DNA of 64,000 nt from an uncultured Collinsella sp. (lineage in GTDB: Bacteria > Actinomycetota > Coriobacteriia > Coriobacteriales > Coriobacteriaceae). How positions within the stretch are numbered: the stretch's first letter is position 1; each line of letters opens with the position of its first letter. The stretch is from contig UQIN01000006.1 in NCBI GenBank assembly GCA_900541035.1, forward strand, positions 36,845-100,844, given 5' to 3'. Below, piece after piece: positions 17,752 to 27,393 of this stretch. The notes under the pieces are model-generated. The model did not search any database and had not been told where the DNA came from. It saw only the letters and a list, made by a program, of their open reading frames with translations. The position numbers and the translations under genes were made by a program.

Positions 17752-18132
17752 GTGGACATCATCCTATCCAATTCGTGCGATAAGCCCATCTACGAGCAGA
17801 TAACCTCGCAGGTCAAAGCTCAGATTTTATCGGGCACGCTCGCTGCGGGCGCCAAACTCCCCAGCATCCGTGCACTCGCGAGCGATCTTGGCGTGAGCGT
17901 CATCACCACCAAGCGCGCCTACGCCGACCTGGAGCAGCTCGGGTTTATCTGCACCGTGCAGGGCAAGGGCTGTTTTGTCGCCGAGGGCAACCAGGAGCTT
18001 TTGCGCGAAAACCAGCTCTGCCATATCGAAGAGCTACTTGCGAAAGCGGCGAGCCAAGCCGAAACCCTGGGCGTCACGCGCGACAAACTGCACGAGATGC
18101 TCGACCTGGTGGCCCCCGAAACCATGCAGTAG
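17752..18132 (+). CDS. GntR-family regulator, YtrA type
   Basis: The 126-residue protein has a GntR winged helix (PIYEQITSQVKAQILSGTLA; then GAKLPSIRALASDLGVSVIT). Only a short C-terminal helix follows, and no effector-binding domain. That is the YtrA subfamily, which represses neighbouring ABC-transporter genes. GTG start at 17752 after AAGGAG. It heads the operon with the ABC ATPase and permease. A 9-bp inverted repeat upstream is the likely operator. Confidence 0.88.
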   Translation: MDIILSNSCDKPIYEQITSQVKAQILSGTLAAGAKLPSIRALASDLGVSVITTKRAYADLEQLGFICTVQGKGCFVAEGNQELLRENQLCHIEELLAKAASQAETLGVTRDKLHEMLDLVAPETMQ

Positions 18133-18155
18133 CCATCTGCAAGAAAGGCTATACC

Positions 18156-19037
18156 ATGCAAAACTTGCTAGAACTCAAAGGCATCTCACGCACTGTAAGC
18201 GACCGCTTTTCGCTGCGCGACGTCACGCTTGCCGTGGAGCCCGGCCAGATCGTCGGCTTTGTTGGTGCCAATGGTGCCGGCAAAACAACGACGATTCGCG
18301 CCGCGCTCGGGCTTATCAAGCTCGATGCCGGCGAGGTGCACCTGTTTGGGCAGCGCTGTGGCGCCGACGCGCCCGATGAGACACAGCGCTGCCTGCGCTC
18401 CCGCGTCGGTCTCGTCCTGGACACATGCCCCTTCCCCTCCACGCTCAAGGCGGGCCAGATCGAGGCACTCGTAGGCCCGGCGTACCCCACCTGGAGCCAC
18501 GACACCTTCGCCAGCCTCATCGACCGATTTGGCTTGGATCCCAAGGCAAAGGTCAAGGACCTCTCCCGCGGCATGGGCATGAAGCTGCAGCTTGCCTGCG
18601 CGCTCAGCCACCAGGCCAAGCTGCTCGTTTTGGACGAAGCCACCGCGGGCCTCGATCCCATGGCACGCGAGGAGCTGCTCGATGAGCTGCTCGCCTTTGT
18701 TTCCGACGGCCTGCACAGCGTGCTGCTCTCGAGCCATATTACGTCCGACCTCGATCGCGCCGCCGACCGCGTCATCTGCATCGATAACGGCTCGATTATT
18801 TTTGACCTGCCGCGCGAGGACATTACTGACCGCGCCGGCATCGCCCACTGTACCCAAGCACAGGCCGCCGAGCTTATGGCTTGCGTCGAAGGCGCCCGTG
18901 CCGTCCACCACGCCTATAGCGTGGACGTGCTCGTGCCCAACCGTCGCGAAACGCTCGAAGCCTTTCCCGAGATTCCCTGCGATCGGGCAACCATTGATGA
19001 CTATCTGCGCCTCATGCTGAAAGGGGCTTCGAAATGA
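18156..19037 (+). CDS. ABC transporter ATP-binding protein
   Basis: The 293-residue ATPase has Walker A GANGAGKTT near residue 40. The signature is LSRGMGMK, an altered LSGGQ. Walker B LLVLDEATAGLDP and a His switch region (LLSSHITSDLD) follow. It belongs to the drug- or lantibiotic-export type (YtrB/CcmA-like) that pairs with ABC-2 permeases. It overlaps the permease start by four bases (ATGA). Substrate unknown; export in response to envelope stress is a plausible inference from the YtrA-type regulator. Confidence 0.9.
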   Translation: MQNLLELKGISRTVSDRFSLRDVTLAVEPGQIVGFVGANGAGKTTTIRAALGLIKLDAGEVHLFGQRCGADAPDETQRCLRSRVGLVLDTCPFPSTLKAGQIEALVGPAYPTWSHDTFASLIDRFGLDPKAKVKDLSRGMGMKLQLACALSHQAKLLVLDEATAGLDPMAREELLDELLAFVSDGLHSVLLSSHITSDLDRAADRVICIDNGSIIFDLPREDITDRAGIAHCTQAQAAELMACVEGARAVHHAYSVDVLVPNRRETLEAFPEIPCDRATIDDYLRLMLKGASK

Positions 19038-19732
19038 AACGCGCCTTTATGTCCGAGCTCGCCATCGTTCGCACGCTCACCCCGAGCATCGCGGGCGTCG
19101 GCCTGTTCATCTTCGTCGTGCTAACCCTTGCCAACGCGTCGGATGGCGATTCCGGCATGAGCGCCGGCGCCTGCGCGGTCAGCGCCATGTCGCCCATCAT
19201 GGTCATGAGCTCGCTGGCCGGCTTCGACAATCAAAACGGATGGGAGCGCTATCGGGCAACGCTGCCTCTCACGCGCAAAGACATTATTTGCGCACGCTAC
19301 CTGTGCATCGTTGTCTTCTCGGCCATCATGGCCTGCGCCGCCGTGCTTTTGAACATCATCGCCCTTCCGTTCTTCAACAGCGCGGGCGTGGCCTCGACAG
19401 GACAAACCATCTTTGAGATCGCAATTGCCTCGGCAGCATCGATGCTCATCTCCCTCATGATGGTGTTCTTGGCACAGCCGCTGTTCTTCCGATTTGGACA
19501 CATGGAGGCACTGCGCCTATCCGTTGGCCTGTTTGCCCTACTCGGATGCCTTACCATGGCAGCGCTGAGCTCCTCCAACCCCATCAGCAACTGGCTTATG
19601 TCGATTGCCGGGGCGAATCCCGATCCTGCCGTCCTTGGCTGTCTGTGTGCAGGAATTGCCGTACTGGCGCTCGCACTATGTGTAATCAGCTGCGCTGTCA
19701 GCACCAAGGTTTATCGAGCACGCGATCTGTAA
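19034..19732 (+). CDS. ABC-2 type permease
   Basis: The 232-residue protein has six hydrophobic segments. The first is LTPSIAGVGLFIFVVLTLA, the last VLALALCVISCAVSTKVY. An internal segment (ERYRATLPLTRKDIICARYL) is typical of the ABC-2 family linked to YtrA-type regulators. It should form the membrane part of the exporter with the preceding ATPase. It is the last gene of the operon. Confidence 0.85.
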   Translation: MKRAFMSELAIVRTLTPSIAGVGLFIFVVLTLANASDGDSGMSAGACAVSAMSPIMVMSSLAGFDNQNGWERYRATLPLTRKDIICARYLCIVVFSAIMACAAVLLNIIALPFFNSAGVASTGQTIFEIAIASAASMLISLMMVFLAQPLFFRFGHMEALRLSVGLFALLGCLTMAALSSSNPISNWLMSIAGANPDPAVLGCLCAGIAVLALALCVISCAVSTKVYRARDL

Positions 19733-19861
19733 TCGACGGCTAAAAAAGCTTAGGTGGTACCCCGCTTATTTTTTCAATGTAACGAGGCGGCATAGCGTCA
19801 CCACCGCCCTTCACAGCAGGCCGTCTAGTTCTTGGCAACCAAAAAGACACCGTCAGCATAT

Positions 19862-20043
19862 CGAAGGTGAATACTTTTCCGAGAAGTGAACGAGTAAAAA
19901 CAGTGCCCTGTAGCATCGACATTTTTAAGGACTCAATTCCTGCGGTTTTTGTCTAAGAATCCTGCAGTTTTGTTCGTAAAAAGTGTGTATGTTCCAGGGG
20001 TCCAGATTTACTCGTTCACTTCGCGGAAAACCATTCACCTTCG
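19862..20043. mobile_element. MITE-like element, copy 1 (182 bp)
   Basis: Ends are inverted repeats of about 37 bp with a few mismatches. Left CGAAGGTGAATACTTTTCCG continues to GAAGTGAACGAGTAAA; right is its inverse. The interior carries a repeated TCCTGCGGTTTT-like segment. It has no credible coding frame. A second copy at 46893-47076 has nearly the same length and ends. It lies in the 450-base gap between the ABC permease and the EamA gene; nothing else was seen in that gap. Confidence 0.75.
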
Positions 20044-20182
20044 ATTCGAGCCTTAACCAAATGCCCTCTCGAACTATGGCCCCTGTCTCACCACAGCGAT
20101 ACCAAAGCTTCATGGCGGGGCGGTATCATCGGACGAGCGCCGTAAATCTGGCGCGGTCGTTCTTTGGGGAGGCATTTCACCC

Positions 20183-21058
20183 GTGTCGTGGGTCGCAGCA
20201 GCATTTGTGTCGGCTTTCTTTGCCGGCGTCACATCTGTCCTGGCCAAATGCGGCATCAAGCAGACCGACTCCGATGTCGCGACGGCCATTCGCACCTGCG
20301 TGGTGCTCGTTTTCGCCTGGGCAATGGCGGGCATTTCTGGATCCATTGGAACCATCGGCAGCATCGAACCCAGATCTTGGCTCTTTCTCGTCCTCTCGGG
20401 ACTCGCTACCGGCGCTTCGTGGATCTGTTACTTTAAGGCGCTGGGCATCGGAGACGTCAATAAGGTCGTACCGGTCGACAAGATGAGCACCGTACTCGCC
20501 GCACTGATCGCCATCGTGCTTTTTGGCGAGACGAGCAACCTTGCGGTTAAGCTCGTGGGAACCGCTGTCATCACCCTCGGCACGTTTTTAATGATCGAGA
20601 AGAAGCAGTCTGCCGGACCCGAGCAGCAGCAAGACCGGACCTGGCTCGCTTACGCCCTCGGCGCTGCCGTGTTCGCGGCGCTCACGTCCATCCTTGCCAA
20701 GGTTGGCATCGAAGGCGTCGAGTCAAACCTGGCCACGGCAATCCGCACCTGCGTGGTACTGGTTATGGCATGGGCGATCGTGGCAGCCAAGGGAAAACTG
20801 GATCAGGTCGCGCACGCTGACCGGCGCGAACTCACATTTCTCGCAACATCGGGCATCGCGACCGGAGCATCGTGGCTGCTCTATTACTACGCCATCGCCA
20901 CAGGCCAGGTGAGCGTCGTGGTGCAGATCGACAAACTATCGATTGTCGTATCAGTACTATTTGCGCGCCTGACATTCAACGAAAAACTCTCACGACACAG
21001 CGTCATCGGTCTCGCTCTCATCGTACTGGGCACCGCCGCGCTCGCAGTTTGGAAGTAG
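20183..21058 (+). CDS. EamA-family transporter with two very similar halves
   Basis: The 291-residue membrane protein is made of two EamA repeats that remain unusually alike. ATAIRTCVVLVFAWAMA recurs as ATAIRTCVVLVMAWAIV. TGASWICYFKALGIGDVNKV recurs as TGASWLLYYYAIATGQVSVV. Ten hydrophobic segments are expected. The family exports small metabolites; the substrate is unknown. GTG start at 20183 after GGGGAGG. It is convergent with the EFR1 gene. Confidence 0.86.
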   Translation: MSWVAAAFVSAFFAGVTSVLAKCGIKQTDSDVATAIRTCVVLVFAWAMAGISGSIGTIGSIEPRSWLFLVLSGLATGASWICYFKALGIGDVNKVVPVDKMSTVLAALIAIVLFGETSNLAVKLVGTAVITLGTFLMIEKKQSAGPEQQQDRTWLAYALGAAVFAALTSILAKVGIEGVESNLATAIRTCVVLVMAWAIVAAKGKLDQVAHADRRELTFLATSGIATGASWLLYYYAIATGQVSVVVQIDKLSIVVSVLFARLTFNEKLSRHSVIGLALIVLGTAALAVWK

Positions 21059-21073
21059 CGCGGCCAGCAGCCG

Positions 21074-21865
21074 CTACATCCTCACACCTGGCTTGGGATG
21101 CCTGTACTGACCGTGGGATGCCGTGCGCTTACCGTGCGAGATGGCAAATTTGGGACAACAATGCAGGCAACGAAGGCAGGCTGCGCACTCCGGCTTTGTC
21201 CAGACGGGAAGGCCGTCGCGCATCTCAATCGCCGCCATGGGGCAGCGCTTGGCACACAGGCCGCAGCCGATGCAGCGATCGGCATCGACGGCAAACTTGC
21301 TCGTCTGTTGCATGCGCGGCAGCCCAATTGCGTGATACGCGCACGATGCAAACAGAGGCACGCGATGGCGCATCATGTTGCCCGTGCGGCGTGCCCGCAC
21401 CGCCTCGATCACGGCATCAATCTGCGCCTCGGCAGCTCTATTGATACCCTCAACCTTTTGAGGGTCAGACAGGTCGAAAACAGGCGTCCAGGTATCGGGC
21501 ATCTTGACGCTCATCGCCGCATCTAACTCGAGCCCACGCTCGTGTAGCAGATCGCGGGCGAACTTGGCCGATTGCCCGGTCGTCGAACCATATGTCGAGA
21601 CATAGAACGTATAGGGGCGCTCGCCGCCCTTTGTGCCGGCAGCAACCGATAGGTCGACAGTCTTCAAAAACTCGATCATTGGCGTCGGCAAGCCCCAGGC
21701 GTATACCGGGGCGACAAACCCCAGCCGACAGGGGCCTTCCATCACAGCAAGGTGAAGGATCTCGGCATCAAAGCGCTCAATCGACATAACTTTGTCGCTT
21801 GTCGCCGCTGCAATGCGACGCGCCACATGCTCGCTGTTCCCTGTCGCGCTAAAGTACAGGATCAT
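21074..21865 (-). CDS. EFR1-family flavodoxin/ferredoxin fusion
   Basis: The 263-residue protein starts MILYFSATGNSEHVARRIA, a flavodoxin FMN loop (SATGNS). It ends with two 4Fe-4S motifs, CIGCGLCAKRCPMAA and CAACLRCLHCCPKFA. This is the EFR1 ferredoxin/flavodoxin type common in anaerobes; it carries electrons in the cytoplasm. The ATG at 21863-21865 was chosen because the longer frame upstream overlaps the ClC gene. It follows the ClC gene by 35 bases, so both may be co-transcribed. Confidence 0.87.
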   Translation of the reverse strand: MILYFSATGNSEHVARRIAAATSDKVMSIERFDAEILHLAVMEGPCRLGFVAPVYAWGLPTPMIEFLKTVDLSVAAGTKGGERPYTFYVSTYGSTTGQSAKFARDLLHERGLELDAAMSVKMPDTWTPVFDLSDPQKVEGINRAAEAQIDAVIEAVRARRTGNMMRHRVPLFASCAYHAIGLPRMQQTSKFAVDADRCIGCGLCAKRCPMAAIEMRDGLPVWTKPECAACLRCLHCCPKFAISHGKRTASHGQYRHPKPGVRM

Positions 21866-21900
21866 CTCGTACCCCTGGAATTGACTCGTGAAAAACCGCG

Positions 21901-23205
21901 CTACTTGCGCAGCGGCTTGGGCAGCGGAATGCCGGCGGCGATGACGGCCGCGATGATCATGCAGACGATACCCTTGAGTGGGAAGCACATGAGCAGCAGG
22001 CCCACGACCATGACCGGCTGACGCATGACCGCACCCATCGTCGATGCCGTGCAGACGGCGACGCAAAAGACCGGATCTGCGCCGGTGAGGATGGCAAGGC
22101 CATAGCCCAGGCTTACGCCCGAGAAGATAACCGGGAAGAAGTGACCGCCGCGCCAGCCCAAGTTGATAAGAGCGGGGGTCAGCATGGCCTTGACCAGACC
22201 GGTCAAAATAAGCACGCCAGCGGGAATGGTCAGATAGGTTTCCATGAGCACGTCGGCCTGGGTCTCGCCGGCAAACATGGTATAGGGCAGAACCGTGCCA
22301 CAGATGGCGAGTGCCAAACCGGCCAGCATGGCCTTGACGACAGGACGCTCCCCTATTGCATGGGACAGTGCCTCGCTTGCATGCTCAGAGACAAAGTACA
22401 GCCAGCCGCAGACGGTGCCGATCAACGACAGAGGGACGAGCCAGGTAAGCTCTAGGTTGCCCACCTCGGCGGACTCGAACCTGGGCATGCCCATGCCGCC
22501 GCCCACAAGCTGTCCAAGCAGCAGGTAGGTGCCCAGACCGCCGGCAATCGCAATACCGTAGACCACCGTCTTTTGCGCCTTGGGCAGCTTGATGGTGATC
22601 TCGCCGGACGCGGACTCATCGTCGGCGTCTTCACCCTGGCCGTCGGTGCTACCGGCAAGCGGCGCCACAAAGCCAAAGACGGGCGCGGTAAAGAGTGCCG
22701 TCAGGGCAGCCTGGGTGCCCAGCAGCGTGAGCTCCCTAAACTCGGCGCCAAAGCGACGCATGCGATCGCCGACCCAGCTGCACAGACCCGCGATGACGCC
22801 GGTCAGGCCGGCCTCCGGTCCAATGCTGCCGCCAAACAGCAACGGCAGCAATGCCGCGAGCGAAAGCTTGCCCAGGTTGTCGTACGGGTAGCGCCCGTCT
22901 TGCTTAACCTTAGCCATCACCTGATTGAGGTCATCGGTCTTGGTGCCTGTCATCTTTTCGTACAGACCGATTAACAGGCCGCCCAGCAGGCAGACAAAAA
23001 ACGGGTACGGCAAAAAGCCAAACGGGCCGCTGGCAAGCTCGGGCGAAGCGACGCCCAGCGCGTGTGGAATCTCGGTCCATAGATAGTCGATGCCGTGCTC
23101 CATCGCAAAGAAGAACAGCCAGACTGCGGCACCTGCGAACGCACCGGTCACGGCAACGCTAACTAAAAACAGCGCGCGGTTTTTAGGTTTGGCAAGCTTA
23201 TCCAT
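21901..23205 (-). CDS. ClC-type chloride channel/antiporter
   Basis: The 434-residue membrane protein carries GGSIGPEAGL in place of the classic GxSGPEGP filter, and later segments such as LFTAPVFGFVAPLAGS. About ten hydrophobic segments are visible. A cytoplasmic acidic insert (GQGEDADDESASGE) interrupts the middle. It belongs to the voltage-gated ClC superfamily, exchanging anions such as chloride or fluoride for protons. GGGAGGG precedes the ATG. Confidence 0.82.
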   Translation of the reverse strand: MDKLAKPKNRALFLVSVAVTGAFAGAAVWLFFFAMEHGIDYLWTEIPHALGVASPELASGPFGFLPYPFFVCLLGGLLIGLYEKMTGTKTDDLNQVMAKVKQDGRYPYDNLGKLSLAALLPLLFGGSIGPEAGLTGVIAGLCSWVGDRMRRFGAEFRELTLLGTQAALTALFTAPVFGFVAPLAGSTDGQGEDADDESASGEITIKLPKAQKTVVYGIAIAGGLGTYLLLGQLVGGGMGMPRFESAEVGNLELTWLVPLSLIGTVCGWLYFVSEHASEALSHAIGERPVVKAMLAGLALAICGTVLPYTMFAGETQADVLMETYLTIPAGVLILTGLVKAMLTPALINLGWRGGHFFPVIFSGVSLGYGLAILTGADPVFCVAVCTASTMGAVMRQPVMVVGLLLMCFPLKGIVCMIIAAVIAAGIPLPKPLRK

Positions 23206-23329
23206 CGGGCCCTCCCGTAGTCAAAGTCGACATAGATACGTTGTATTTTAAAGCGGTTGCGGCGTGAGCGCGCCAACCATCTGCACCATTAACAGCACCG
23301 TTGGGCACCGCATGCGACGAACCCGATGT

Positions 23330-23863
23330 CTAGCGACCGATAATTGATGCGATCTCGCACAGGTCATCGGCAAAGTAGATGCCTTGTTGGCGCTGCAGGC
23401 TCGATAGGCCCTTGTCGATCATATGCTCGAGCAGTGCCTTCAGGTCATTGTAGTAACCGTCCAGGTTGTACAAGATGCACGGCGCGTTGAGGTGCCCCAA
23501 CGACACGGCAGACATAACCTCGGCAATCTCCTCGAGCGTACCCGTGCCACCCGGAAAGGCGATAAACGCGTCACCAAGCTCGATCATCTTCGCCTTGCGC
23601 TCGGCCATATCGCTCGTCACGATAAGGTCGTCGATGCCGTCGTGCTGGAACTCCGCCTCGATAAAAAAGCTCGGCTCCACACTCGTCACGTGGCCGCCGG
23701 CATCGAGCACGCTATCGGCAAGCGCGCCCATCAGGCCCGACTTGGATCCGCCGTACACCAGCGCGTGACCATGAGCGCCAATCCATGTGCCGAGCTCCTG
23801 CACCGCAGGCAGAAACGCCGGATCGTTGCCGACGCTCGCGCCCAGGTACACCGTGATATTCAT
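23330..23863 (-). CDS. LOG-family protein (nucleotide phosphoribohydrolase)
   Basis: The 177-residue Rossmann protein shows VYGGSKSGLMGALA near residue 35 and the signature PGGTGTLEEIAEV near 100. That is the LOG/TIGR00730 family. Members hydrolyse the riboside 5'-monophosphates of cytokinin-like adenines or other nucleotides. ATG at 23861-23863 after AAGGGGG; the earlier TTG is too close to the site. It stands alone between ClC and K+-channel genes. Confidence 0.88.
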   Translation of the reverse strand: MNITVYLGASVGNDPAFLPAVQELGTWIGAHGHALVYGGSKSGLMGALADSVLDAGGHVTSVEPSFFIEAEFQHDGIDDLIVTSDMAERKAKMIELGDAFIAFPGGTGTLEEIAEVMSAVSLGHLNAPCILYNLDGYYNDLKALLEHMIDKGLSSLQRQQGIYFADDLCEIASIIGR

Positions 23864-23896
23864 ATGCAATCCCCCTTGTTGCGCGATGCGCTAGCC

Positions 23897-24322
23897 CTAA
23901 CGTTGCCGGCGACGGTACTCGCGCACGCGACGCGACAGGTCGGCGAGCTCGTCGCGGTCGAGCTCTTCCAAATGCTCCAAGTCGTCCATAAAGCGTGCCA
24001 TGGTGTCCTTTTGGCGCAGCTTGATGAGCGTGTTGCAGTAGCTCACCGCAACACCCGTGAGCATGGCGATGTAGAAGATGCTGATGACGCTCAAGATGAC
24101 GGTGATGGCGCGGGCAACCGGCGTCTCGGCCGGAATATCGCCAAAACCGATGGTCGACACGGTCTCAAAGCTAAACCAGAGCCCGTCGCCAAAGGTGAGG
24201 GTCGTGGGCTCGGACAGCCAGACGGCCGTTGAGCAGAGCAGGAAAAAGACAAGAAACACGCCCGTTATGTGGGCAAAGCCAGCCTGATGCAACACATCGG
24301 CAAGTGTCCTCAGCTTTTTCAT
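23897..24322 (-). CDS. Two-helix potassium channel protein
   Basis: The 141-residue protein has an N-terminal helix (HITGVFLVFFLLCSTAVWLS), a pore loop with selectivity filter TIGFGDIP, and a second helix (ITVILSVISIFYIAMLTG). A charged coiled tail with repeated Leu/Glu follows. This is the Ion_trans_2 architecture without an RCK domain, expected to assemble as a tetramer. GGAAGGGG precedes the ATG at 24320-24322. Confidence 0.88.
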   Translation of the reverse strand: MKKLRTLADVLHQAGFAHITGVFLVFFLLCSTAVWLSEPTTLTFGDGLWFSFETVSTIGFGDIPAETPVARAITVILSVISIFYIAMLTGVAVSYCNTLIKLRQKDTMARFMDDLEHLEELDRDELADLSRRVREYRRRQR

Positions 24323-24392
24323 CGCGACCCCTTCCGCGGACAATCATTCACATTTGCTCGATATTGTCCCACGCCTCCCCCGCAAACGGAAC

Positions 24393-24475
24393 TAGTCATC
24401 GGGGACGTTCTTAAACGACTAGTCATTCAAGAACGTCCCCAATGACTAGTCGTTTAAGAACGTCCCCGATGACTA
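24393..24475. repeat. Family B repeat, copy 2, with an extra half-unit
   Basis: This is a 56-bp palindromic unit (TAGTCATCGGGGACGTTCTT to GAACGTCCCCAATGACTA). A further half (GTCGTTTAAGAACGTCCCCG, then ATGACTA) follows, giving three linked half-units. It lies between the K+-channel and hybrid-kinase genes. Confidence 0.8.
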
Positions 24476-24546
24476 TATCTGTGGGCGAACGGGGCACCTG
24501 AGCTGGTATCCTTATGCGGTAATGTCTCGATTCGTTAGGATTGCAT

Positions 24547-27351
24547 GTGAGAACTGCCGCTGTCCTTCGTTCAACTATATATCGTGCCCTGGTCATCGTG
24601 CTTACCGCACTTACCGTGCTGGGCGGCGCCATGCCCGCCCCCGTCTATGCCGGCGACTCTGATCAGCAGGTCAAAACGGTCCGCGTTGGCTGGCTCGTCA
24701 GCAACAGGAGTTTCCAGGAAGGCACACCGGGCGAACGCCTCTCGGGCTGGGGTTACGAATACCTCCAGACGCTTTCGTACTACACGCCCGGCTGGCAATA
24801 CGAATACGTCAGTGGCACCTTCACCGAGCTCATGGACAAGCTCGAGGCGGGCGAAATCGATCTGATGCCCAACATCTCCTACTCCGAGGAACGCGCCCAA
24901 AAGTTGCTCTTTTCCTCGAATCCCGAGGGCACCGAGCGCTACTACATCTACGCCAGGCCCGATCGCGACGACCTGGCCAAGGGTGACCCCCAAGCGCTCC
25001 AAGGCCTTACCATCGGCTACAACCCCGGCGCTATGCAAACCTTCGTCGGCCAGCAGTGGCTCGCCAACGAAGGCATCACCTGTACCTATAAAGAAATCAA
25101 CACCGGTGGCGCCCTCTTTGAGGCGCTTGCAGACGGCGAGGTCGACGCCGTCATCATGAACGACACCATTTCGTCGCCCGATGCCTCGCCCATGTTCTAC
25201 GTAGGCTCGAGCGACTACTATTTTGCCGTTCCCAAAAGCCGCCCCGATTTGATGAATGACATCAATGCCGCCATGACGGCAATCGCCCGCGTCAACCCGC
25301 GCTATAACGACGAAGTCAAATCGAGCTACTCGGCCCAAAACAGCGGCTCATCATCGCTCACCGGCACCGAGACCTCCTGGCTCAAAGCAAACGGCAACAC
25401 CATCACGATTGGCTATCTTAAAAACCAACTTCCCTACTGCACGCAAAATGACGACGGCGAGATGGAAGGGTCGCTCGCCTCGCTTGCAACGACGTTGCGC
25501 GACAAGTTTGGCATTACGGTTAAAACAGTCGCGATCTCAAATAACAAGCAAATGGTCAAAGCCCTTTCCAACGGAACTATCGATGTCGCCCTACCTCTGT
25601 TTCGCGACTACTGGCTTGCCGAACAGAAAGGGGTCGTGCAGTCAAACCCGATGGGAACGGTTTCCCTGACCGCCATTCACAGCAGCAATAACCTGAACCG
25701 CGACCTTAAGAAAATCGCTTGCACGCAGAGCGCGATCGTCAACCGTCTTGAGCTCGAGAGCCTCTTCCCCGACGCAACGATAACCGAATATCCAAATGGC
25801 GGCGAGGCGCTCAAAGCCCTCAATAAGGGGAAGGCAAGTTGCATCATTGTCCCCAGCACGCGCTTGGAAACCATCCGTGACACCTATGACACCGAGGATT
25901 TCGAAACGCAGGAGCTCACCAACACGGCGCAACTATCGTGTTTGATTTCGCGCGGCAAGCCCGAGCTGTTGGGAATTATCAATAAGGGCATCGTCAATGC
26001 CGGCGAATCGCTCTCTGCAAGCAGTTATTCCCCCACATCGTACTCGGCGCAAGAATCGGATGCGTTCCGACTTCTCTACCGCAACCGCATCGTCATTGCG
26101 GCAGTCGTCATCTGCATTTTGCTCACCGGCATCGTCATCCTTGTCTGGTCGCTTCACCGCGCGCAGAAAGAACAGCAGAAAGCCGATGCCGCCAACGCCG
26201 CTAAGACAGCATTCCTCACGCGCATGAGTCACGACATCCGCACGCCGCTCAACGGCATCCTAGGTCTTATCGAAATTGAGGAATTGAAAGACGGCGATAT
26301 GCAAGTCGCCCGCGAAAGCCGCGCCAAGGCGCGTGTTGCCGCCAATCACCTGCTCTCGCTGATCAACGATATCCTCGAGATGGGCAAAATCGAAGACCGC
26401 AAGCTAACGCTGGAACATGCTCCTTTTAACCTCAAAGAGCTCTGTGACGATGCGCTGGTGCTGTGCAAGCTCCGCGCGTCCGGTAACGGCATCACAATGC
26501 AGGACAATAGCCTGCCGTACGCCACGGGGCCATACATGATCGGCAGTCCCACCCATATCCGACGGATCATAATCAACCTGCTAGACAACAGCATTAAGTA
26601 CAACAAGCGCGGCGGCTCCGTCACCTTTAGCTCACAGACCAAGCCACTCGATGATGGGCGCGCGCTCTTTTGCTTTAGCGTTTCGGATACCGGCATTGGC
26701 ATGGCTCCCGAGTTTTTAAAGCATATCTATGAGCCGTTTGCCCAGGAAGGTGACGATGCGCGCAGCAAGTTCCAGGGAACCGGCATGGGCATGCCAATCG
26801 TCAAGTCACTTATTGAACTGATGGGCGGCACGATTGAGATTTCGAGTGAGGTTGGCGTGGGGAGTACGTTCAACGTCCAGATTCCGCTCGATATCGACAA
26901 GAACCCTCAGGCAAGAGAACGTGCGGACGGCCAGGCAAACAGCTGCTCGCTTGCCGGCATGAACGTCCTCTTGGCAGAAGATAACGAGCTCAATGCCGAG
27001 ATTGCCCAGGCTCTGCTCGAAAGCGAGGGCATCGTCGTAACTCGCACCGCCGACGGCAACGAAACGGTCAACCTATACGTTGGCCGTCCCGCGGGTAGCT
27101 TCGATGCGATTCTAATGGACATCATGATGCCGGGCATGGACGGCTACGAGGCAACCCGCGCGATTCGTCTGAGCGAGAAGGCCGATGCGGCCGATATCCC
27201 CATCATCGCGCTCACCGCCAACGCCTTTGCCGAGGATTCCCAGGCGGCACACGATGCCGGCATGAACGCTCACCTGCCCAAGCCGCTCGACTTTAACAAG
27301 CTCAAAAACATGCTCGCCCGCATCAAGAAATACGGATCCGTTTCGCTATAG
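24547..27351 (+). CDS. Hybrid histidine kinase with two solute-binding sensor domains
   Basis: The 934-residue protein has a signal peptide, then two SBP_bac_3-type extracellular domains (about 45-235 and 255-475). One membrane helix (VIAAVVICILLTGIVILVW) follows. The HisKA motif is SHDIRTPLNGI; the HATPase has NLLDNSIKYNKRGG and GTGMGMPIVK. A C-terminal receiver has its acceptor Asp in ILMDIMMPGMDG. It should sense a small extracellular ligand and relay phosphate internally. No HPt or DNA-binding partner is adjacent. GTG at 24547 fits AGGA spacing better than the TTG at 24541. It is a paralogue of the kinase at 27943-30135. Confidence 0.88.
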   Translation: MRTAAVLRSTIYRALVIVLTALTVLGGAMPAPVYAGDSDQQVKTVRVGWLVSNRSFQEGTPGERLSGWGYEYLQTLSYYTPGWQYEYVSGTFTELMDKLEAGEIDLMPNISYSEERAQKLLFSSNPEGTERYYIYARPDRDDLAKGDPQALQGLTIGYNPGAMQTFVGQQWLANEGITCTYKEINTGGALFEALADGEVDAVIMNDTISSPDASPMFYVGSSDYYFAVPKSRPDLMNDINAAMTAIARVNPRYNDEVKSSYSAQNSGSSSLTGTETSWLKANGNTITIGYLKNQLPYCTQNDDGEMEGSLASLATTLRDKFGITVKTVAISNNKQMVKALSNGTIDVALPLFRDYWLAEQKGVVQSNPMGTVSLTAIHSSNNLNRDLKKIACTQSAIVNRLELESLFPDATITEYPNGGEALKALNKGKASCIIVPSTRLETIRDTYDTEDFETQELTNTAQLSCLISRGKPELLGIINKGIVNAGESLSASSYSPTSYSAQESDAFRLLYRNRIVIAAVVICILLTGIVILVWSLHRAQKEQQKADAANAAKTAFLTRMSHDIRTPLNGILGLIEIEELKDGDMQVARESRAKARVAANHLLSLINDILEMGKIEDRKLTLEHAPFNLKELCDDALVLCKLRASGNGITMQDNSLPYATGPYMIGSPTHIRRIIINLLDNSIKYNKRGGSVTFSSQTKPLDDGRALFCFSVSDTGIGMAPEFLKHIYEPFAQEGDDARSKFQGTGMGMPIVKSLIELMGGTIEISSEVGVGSTFNVQIPLDIDKNPQARERADGQANSCSLAGMNVLLAEDNELNAEIAQALLESEGIVVTRTADGNETVNLYVGRPAGSFDAILMDIMMPGMDGYEATRAIRLSEKADAADIPIIALTANAFAEDSQAAHDAGMNAHLPKPLDFNKLKNMLARIKKYGSVSL

Positions 27352-27393
27352 TTTGTGCTCAACCACCATGCACGGCCAGAAAGGAAACCAACG

